Below, in pieces: positions 1 to 3,785 of a DNA stretch of 6,420 nt. The stretch spans positions 1 to 6,420 of the forward strand of contig CAYGUK010000164.1 of NCBI GenBank assembly GCA_964352985.1, written 5' to 3'. The notes under the pieces were generated by a model. That model was given only the letters and a program-made list of their open reading frames with translations, did no database searches and was not told the origin of the DNA. The stretch comes from CAYGUK01 sp964352985 (GTDB taxonomy: Bacteria > Pseudomonadota > Gammaproteobacteria > JAHCLG01). Every line of letters begins with the position of its first letter. The stretch's first letter is position 1. The position numbers and the translations under genes were made by a program.

Positions 1-1195
1 TAACAAGTTTGGCGCCATGCTTAGCAATACCACGTTTTTCATATTTGCTGCCAACCATGAAGCCTGTAATATTTTGTAAAAAAACAAGCGGTATTTTTCG
101 TTTACAACAAAGCTCAATAAAATGTGCGCCTTTTAATGCGGAGTCAGAAAATAAAATGCCATTATTAGCAATGATTCCAACTGGCAGGCCTTCGATATGA
201 GCAAAGCCACAAACTAAGGTTGTACCAAATTGCATTTTGAATTCATCAAATTCTGATCCATCTACAATTCTGGCAATAACTTCTCGAATATCAAATGGCT
301 TACGTGAATCATTAGGAATAATACCGTATAACTCTTTTGTATCATATTTAGGTGCTTGTGGTGCGGTGAGTTTTATTGAATAATTTTTTTGATGATTTAA
401 ATGTGAAACAATATTTCTTGCCATTAATAGTGCGTGTTCATCATCTTCAGCATAATGATCGGCAACACCTGATATTTTACAATGAATATCGGCACCTCCT
501 AATTCTTCGCTCGTGACGACTTCACCGGTTGCGGCTTTTACTAACGGGGGACCACCTAAAAAAATGGTCGCTTGATTTTTTACCATGACTGTTTCATCGG
601 ACATGGCAGGGACATAAGCACCGCCTGCTGTGCAAGATCCCATGACGACGGCGATTTGCGCAATATTTTTAGCTGACATATTAGCTTGATTATAAAAAAT
701 TCGGCCGAAGTGTTCTTTGTCTGGAAACACTTCATCTTGCATAGGTAAAAAGGCGCCACCAGAATCGACGAGATAAATACAAGGCAAATGATTTTGTTCT
801 GCAATTTCTTGTGCGCGTAAATGTTTTTTGACTGTTAATGGAAAATACGTACCACCCTTAACCGTGGCATCATTGACAACTATCATGCATTCCGTTTTTG
901 CGACACTGCCAATTCCGGTAATAATTCCTGCAGCGGGTACGTCGGTGTTATAAACTTGATAAGCGGCTAATTGAGATAACTCTAAAAATGGCGTGCCACT
1001 GTCTAATAATAAATTAAGTCGCTCTCGAGGTAAGAGCTTCCCATGTTTGCGATGGCGTACACGTGCTTTTTCATTTCCACCTAAGGCAATTGTTGCAATC
1101 GTATCTTTAAGTGAGTTCACTAAATCAGCCATTGCTTGATAATTTTGCTGATATTCTGGTGAATTTGTTTTGATAGTCGTTTGTATAATTGTCAT
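1..1195 (-). CDS. mccB: 3-methylcrotonoyl-CoA carboxylase, carboxyltransferase (beta) subunit, 3' end cut by the window
   Basis: This is the non-biotinylated subunit that transfers carboxyl from carboxybiotin on the alpha subunit to 3-methylcrotonyl-CoA, giving 3-methylglutaconyl-CoA in cytoplasmic leucine/isovalerate degradation. The frame is open from the ATG at 1195 to base 1, giving 398 codons; family members are about 535 residues, so roughly the last quarter is missing. Family landmarks are the N-terminal KLLPRERL, DSGGAF (residues 144-148 and onward), HFGRIFYNQANMS, the oxyanion-type GSCTAGGAYVPAM starting at residue 186, GGPPLVKAATGE, and in the second half ELYGIIP, DIREVIARIVDGS and LQNITGFMVG. 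The run from HFGR to GGADIHC is typical of MCC beta rather than propionyl- or acetyl-CoA carboxylases. The start is supported by a GGGAT-type ribosome site just upstream and by the expected N-terminal length. The alpha subunit and enoyl-CoA hydratase genes often lie downstream, which here means beyond the left edge. No internal stop or frameshift is seen. Confidence 0.95.
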   Translation of the reverse strand, partial: MTIIQTTIKTNSPEYQQNYQAMADLVNSLKDTIATIALGGNEKARVRHRKHGKLLPRERLNLLLDSGTPFLELSQLAAYQVYNTDVPAAGIITGIGSVAKTECMIVVNDATVKGGTYFPLTVKKHLRAQEIAEQNHLPCIYLVDSGGAFLPMQDEVFPDKEHFGRIFYNQANMSAKNIAQIAVVMGSCTAGGAYVPAMSDETVMVKNQATIFLGGPPLVKAATGEVVTSEELGGADIHCKISGVADHYAEDDEHALLMARNIVSHLNHQKNYSIKLTAPQAPKYDTKELYGIIPNDSRKPFDIREVIARIVDGSEFDEFKMQFGTTLVCGFAHIEGLPVGIIANNGILFSDSALKGAHFIELCCKRKIPLVFLQNITGFMVGSKYEKRGIAKHGAKLV

Positions 1196-1206
1196 TCTTA
1201 TCCCAA

Positions 1207-1262
1207 AAATCCCATTAATAAAATCACGAGCAGTATACTACTCACACTATAAAATGGGAATT
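1207..1262. repeat. Imperfect inverted repeat around the mccB promoter region
   Basis: The left arm (1207-1216) contains ATCCCATT and the right arm (1253-1262) contains AATGGGAAT. Reverse-complementing one arm matches the other at 9 of 10 positions. The 36-base spacer contains the candidate mccB -10 box. The arms are too far apart for a simple terminator and no T run follows either one. A two-half-site operator is possible, and chance is also possible in DNA this A+T-rich. Confidence 0.3.
1232..1237 (-). promoter_or_regulatory. Candidate -10 box for mccB
   Basis: Read on the minus strand this is TATACT, one mismatch from TATAAT, lying 36 bases before the mccB ATG. No convincing TTGACA-like -35 element lies 16-18 bases upstream; the best-placed hexamer is TTCCCA, inside the right arm of the inverted repeat. 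The call rests on the -10 match and its position only. Confidence 0.3.
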
Positions 1263-1327
1263 TTAATCAATGACTTCATTAGACTATAGGTAATAGCCTA
1301 AAAAATTTTGTATAATAAAAAAATCGT

Positions 1328-1654
1328 TTAACCAAGTTTAGGCGGATTAACAGCAAGCAGCGTTGCAAGGATAATCCACACAATCCATACAATATAAGTT
1401 AATCCAGGTAGTTTCTTTTTTCTGATACCATAATAAATACCACCAATTATTACACCAACAATTGCGGGAGACAGAATTAATAACACCATTTTTGCACTAA
1501 TCGTTGAAATTTGTTTGTTGGAAAAAATAACGGAAGTTACTTTTGATATTTCGTGCATGGAGAAGTATATGAACTGCACAACAATTTCAAATTCATGTAG
1601 TAACATAACTATTACTATACTTAGAATTATCATTAAGATTGCATTTCGCCACAT
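1328..1654 (-). CDS. Small three-helix inner-membrane protein of unknown function
   Basis: This encodes 108 residues that I do not recognise as a family. Three hydrophobic segments are visible, near residues 5-20, 55-77 and 84-102. Segments two and three are joined by a short basic turn (RKKK, residues 78-81), and an Arg lies at position 3. By the positive-inside rule this predicts a cytoplasmic N-terminus and an external C-terminus, with residues 21-54 as an external loop. There is no signal-peptide cleavage motif and no cysteine pair. The start is well supported: AGGGAGAG lies about seven bases before the ATG, and an exact TATAAT lies 42 bases upstream. The gene is transcribed toward mccB (132-base gap) and away from the histidine kinase gene. 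It could be an accessory membrane partner of that kinase, which has no membrane segment of its own, but only its position suggests this. Confidence 0.72.
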   Translation of the reverse strand: MWRNAILMIILSIVIVMLLHEFEIVVQFIYFSMHEISKVTSVIFSNKQISTISAKMVLLILSPAIVGVIIGGIYYGIRKKKLPGLTYIVWIVWIILATLLAVNPPKLG

Positions 1655-1695
1655 TTTTATCTCTCCCTGACAGAATTGAATGCTAATTTATTTTT

Positions 1696-1701
1696 ATTAT
1701 A
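1696..1701 (-). promoter_or_regulatory. Candidate -10 box for the small membrane protein gene
   Basis: The minus-strand hexamer is a perfect TATAAT, 42 bases before the ATG at 1654. No clear -35 element lies at the standard distance; the best-placed hexamer is ACTGCT. An A+T-rich stretch makes chance matches fairly likely, but the placement fits the strong ribosome site downstream. Confidence 0.4.
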
Positions 1702-1798
1702 AAGTATTTAGAACAAAAAGCAGTATCTTATTGAAAAAACATTGCTATTGCAAATGGTAAGTACAAAGTGAGGTGGCAATAATATTGAAGTGATAGTC

Positions 1799-1804
1799 TA
1801 TACT
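1799..1804 (+). promoter_or_regulatory. Weak candidate -10 box for the kinase/regulator cluster
   Basis: TATACT lies 31 bases before the preferred kinase ATG at 1836. No recognisable -35 hexamer is found 16-18 bases upstream. It is listed because it is the best -10-like element in the divergent intergenic region on this strand. About 45 bases further upstream, at 1740-1756, an operator-like inverted repeat (CATTGC, four bases, GCAAATG, with one unpaired base) may also matter for control. Confidence 0.25.
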
Positions 1805-1821
1805 TAAACCATGTTTGACGT

Positions 1822-1826
1822 AGGTG
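1822..1826 (+). promoter_or_regulatory. Ribosome binding site that decides the kinase start
   Basis: AGGTG ends nine bases before the ATG at 1836. The alternative GTG start at 1824 lies inside this site and has no Shine-Dalgarno sequence of its own, so the ATG is preferred. The resulting N-terminus (MELTKILLV) also lines up with the starts of the two downstream receiver proteins. Confidence 0.6.
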
Positions 1827-1835
1827 CACCAAGTC

Positions 1836-2987
1836 ATGGAATTGACTAAAATTTTATTAGTGGCAGAACACGATGAAATCTCGACGTTGAGTGAATTATT
1901 TTTATTTGCAATAGATGAACAATATCAAATTTCCAAAGTGAGCGAGATGGAAAAAGCGTGTGAATTAATTACCGAACAACAGTTTGATTGTTATATTTTT
2001 GCTGCGACTTTTCATCATCATTATGGTTTAGAACTTTTTTTTGAATTAAGTGCCACGCCTTATTTTCAACATCATGACATTTCACCACCGGTCATTATTT
2101 TGTTTAATAATTCTAATCATGTTGATATCAATCAAGCCCTAGATTCTGGCGTGAGTGATTGTTTAATGGTGGAGAATTTAACCGGTTTTCGCCTACGTCA
2201 AGCTATTACTCGTGCTCGAGAAAATTATTTACTGAAAGTTGAATTTGAAAAACAGCAAGATGAATTAGAAAAAATGCATTTTGAATTATTAAAAAAGAAT
2301 AAAGAAATCCAAGCATTCTATTTTACTGTTTCGCACGAGCTAAAAACGCCATTAACATCATCGCGAGAATTCATTGCCCTAATTCGTGATGGTATTGTCG
2401 GTGATGTAAATGAAGAACAAATAAAATTATTAAATTATGCTATTGAAGGATGTGATCAATTAAATCGTTGTGTGAATGATTTATTGGATGCTACAAGATT
2501 GGATACAGGTAAATTTACGATTGAGCCAAAACATGCTGACTTAAATCAAATGATTGATAAAGTGACACGAAGTAAACTAAGTTGTGCTGAGAAGAAAAAT
2601 ATTAATATTATTAAAAGAGTTAATAATAATATTCCAAAAGCGTTTATTGATAAACAACGCATAGCACAAGTTCTCACGAATTTACTCGATAATGCCATTA
2701 AATTCACACCGCATAAAGGCACCATATCAATTACTGCTCGTCATGATGAAGAAAATAATGATATATCGATTAGCGTAAGTGATACTGGCCGTGGCATTCC
2801 CGCGGATAAATTACCTTATATTTTTGATAGGTTATATCAAGTGAGTGAAGATGATACAAATAAAGAACATGGTTTAGGCTTAGGATTGAATATTTGCCGA
2901 GAGATAATCCATTTACACAATGGAGAAATTTTTGTTGACTCAACGTTGAATGAAGGAAGTACGTTTAATATTAGACTTCCTTTGTAA
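1836..2987 (+). CDS. Soluble histidine kinase with a degenerate N-terminal receiver domain
   Basis: This is a 383-residue cytoplasmic sensor kinase. Residues 5-125 have the beta-alpha rhythm of a receiver domain. Residues 128-160 are a charged, probably coiled-coil linker. Next comes a HisKA dimerisation domain with the H-box SHELKTPLT (phosphorylated His167). The HATPase_c domain follows with its N-box (NLLDNAIKF, Asn286), G1 box (DTGRGIP, Asp316), F box (IFDRLYQV) and G2 box (GLGLGLNI from 346), so kinase catalysis looks intact. In the receiver part, alignment to the downstream regulators puts Ala56 at the phosphoacceptor Asp, Ala10/Glu11 at the acidic pair, Phe90 at the Ser/Thr and Val112 at the Lys. 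The domain therefore should not be phosphorylated and may serve as an input or docking domain. No transmembrane segment or PAS domain is visible. The stop is 28 bases before the next gene, suggesting one operon with both regulators. The signal is unknown. Confidence 0.9.
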   Translation: MELTKILLVAEHDEISTLSELFLFAIDEQYQISKVSEMEKACELITEQQFDCYIFAATFHHHYGLELFFELSATPYFQHHDISPPVIILFNNSNHVDINQALDSGVSDCLMVENLTGFRLRQAITRARENYLLKVEFEKQQDELEKMHFELLKKNKEIQAFYFTVSHELKTPLTSSREFIALIRDGIVGDVNEEQIKLLNYAIEGCDQLNRCVNDLLDATRLDTGKFTIEPKHADLNQMIDKVTRSKLSCAEKKNINIIKRVNNNIPKAFIDKQRIAQVLTNLLDNAIKFTPHKGTISITARHDEENNDISISVSDTGRGIPADKLPYIFDRLYQVSEDDTNKEHGLGLGLNICREIIHLHNGEIFVDSTLNEGSTFNIRLPL

Positions 2988-3015
2988 AGTAGATAAAAGA
3001 TAGGAGATAGATAAA

Positions 3016-3402
3016 ATGGATAGAATTATGATTGTCGAAGATGACAAAAAAATTGTGGATGCGTTAACAGTGCGGTTAAAAGCATCTGGTTTTAAAGTTA
3101 GTTCAGCATTGGATCCTGTGACAGGATTAGCCGCAATTGTTAACGAAGAACCGGATTTAATCTTATTAGATTTAAATATGCCTGCTGGCGGTGGTTTTTT
3201 AATGGCAGAACGCGTAATGCGTCATCCTGAATTAAATCCCATTCCAATTGTTGTCGTTAGTGCAAATAAGCAGCCTGAAGCAAAAGAAAAAGCTAAAGAA
3301 TTAGGTATTGAACATTTTGTTGAAAAACCTTTTGAAGCGAGTGAATTAATTGAAGTGATTAAATCGTGTCTTGAAAATCATCGAAATTCAGATGCGGCAT
3401 AA
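3016..3402 (+). CDS. Single-domain (CheY-like) response regulator, first of a tandem pair
   Basis: This is a 128-residue stand-alone receiver protein. It has the acidic pair Glu8/Asp9 in IVEDD, the phosphoacceptor Asp52 in LLDLNMP, Ser82 in VVVSAN, and Lys104 in the VEKPF turn, so all phosphorylation residues are present. The protein ends soon after the last helix, and no DNA-binding, enzymatic or HPt domain follows. AGGAG at 3002-3006, nine bases before the ATG, supports the start. It lies 28 bases after the kinase and is probably co-transcribed with it, making it a likely phosphate acceptor from that kinase. With no output domain, it must act by binding a partner or as a phosphate shuttle or sink. 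It shares about half its residues with the next gene, including the unusual MPAGGG after the phosphorylation site. Confidence 0.93.
   Translation: MDRIMIVEDDKKIVDALTVRLKASGFKVSSALDPVTGLAAIVNEEPDLILLDLNMPAGGGFLMAERVMRHPELNPIPIVVVSANKQPEAKEKAKELGIEHFVEKPFEASELIEVIKSCLENHRNSDAA
3031..3074 (+). repeat. Direct repeat marking duplication of the two regulator genes
   Basis: These 44 bases in the first regulator recur at 3429-3472 in the second with six mismatches by hand count. Both copies encode the IVEDD start of the receiver through the first helix. A second stretch around the phosphorylation site (LDL.MPAGGG) is also similar at DNA level. The rest of the two genes is more diverged. This fits a tandem gene duplication, with the active-site segments kept alike by selection or gene conversion. 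Confidence 0.6.
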
Positions 3403-3413
3403 GGAAATGAATG

Positions 3414-3785
3414 ATGACTAAAATATTAATTGTCGAAGATGATGAAAAAATTGTGTGTGCGTTAACGATGCGCATGAAGTCACTCGGCTATGATGTTATT
3501 TCAGCTTTTGATCCAATTCGTGGCATGTCTTATGTTGTTAAAGAAAATCCTGATTTAGTTATATTAGATTTAAGCATGCCCGCCGGTGGCGGTTTAGCGT
3601 TAGCAAAAAGAATGCGACAAAACGCCAAATATGTGGCGATACCTATCATTGTAATAACTGCAAGCAAACAAGATGAACCTCGACAAAAGGCAAAAGAGTT
3701 TGGAATTGAATATTATCTTGAAAAACCATTTGATCATGCAGAACTTGCTGAAGCGGTTAAAAATTCATTGCAATTCCAAAATTAA
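3414..3785 (+). CDS. Single-domain (CheY-like) response regulator, second of a tandem pair
   Basis: This is a 123-residue receiver protein. The intact site comprises Glu8/Asp9 in IVEDD, phosphoacceptor Asp52 in ILDLSMP, Thr82 in VITAS and Lys104 in LEKPF. The Thr, against Ser in its neighbour, is the only change at these positions. Two ATGs stand in tandem at 3411 and 3414. The second is preferred because AGGA at 3402-3405, overlapping the stop of the previous gene, is then eight bases away and the N-terminus matches the neighbour's MDRIMIVEDD. Starting at 3411 would add one Met. The near-zero spacing implies translational coupling with the first regulator. No output domain is present, and the C-terminus stops right after the final helix. 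The stop codon overlaps that of the convergent long minus-strand gene. Confidence 0.93.
   Translation: MTKILIVEDDEKIVCALTMRMKSLGYDVISAFDPIRGMSYVVKENPDLVILDLSMPAGGGLALAKRMRQNAKYVAIPIIVITASKQDEPRQKAKEFGIEYYLEKPFDHAELAEAVKNSLQFQN

Noticed and set aside
9..200. Plus-strand 63-codon reading frame
   Set aside because: It lies wholly inside the opposite-strand mccB coding region, has no ribosome site and shows no domain-like composition.
580..804. Minus-strand 74-codon reading frame
   Set aside because: It is an out-of-frame shadow on the same strand as mccB, whose own frame is clearly coding through this stretch.
1287..1327. Possible terminator of the small membrane protein gene (TAGG/CCTA arms and nearby T runs)
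   Set aside because: The stem is only four base pairs. On the minus strand the T runs come before the arms rather than after them, so it does not have intrinsic-terminator geometry.
1824..1838. GTG start at 1824 for the kinase
   Set aside because: The GTG is part of the AGGTG ribosome site for the ATG at 1836 and has no upstream site of its own. The ATG start also aligns with the two related receiver proteins.
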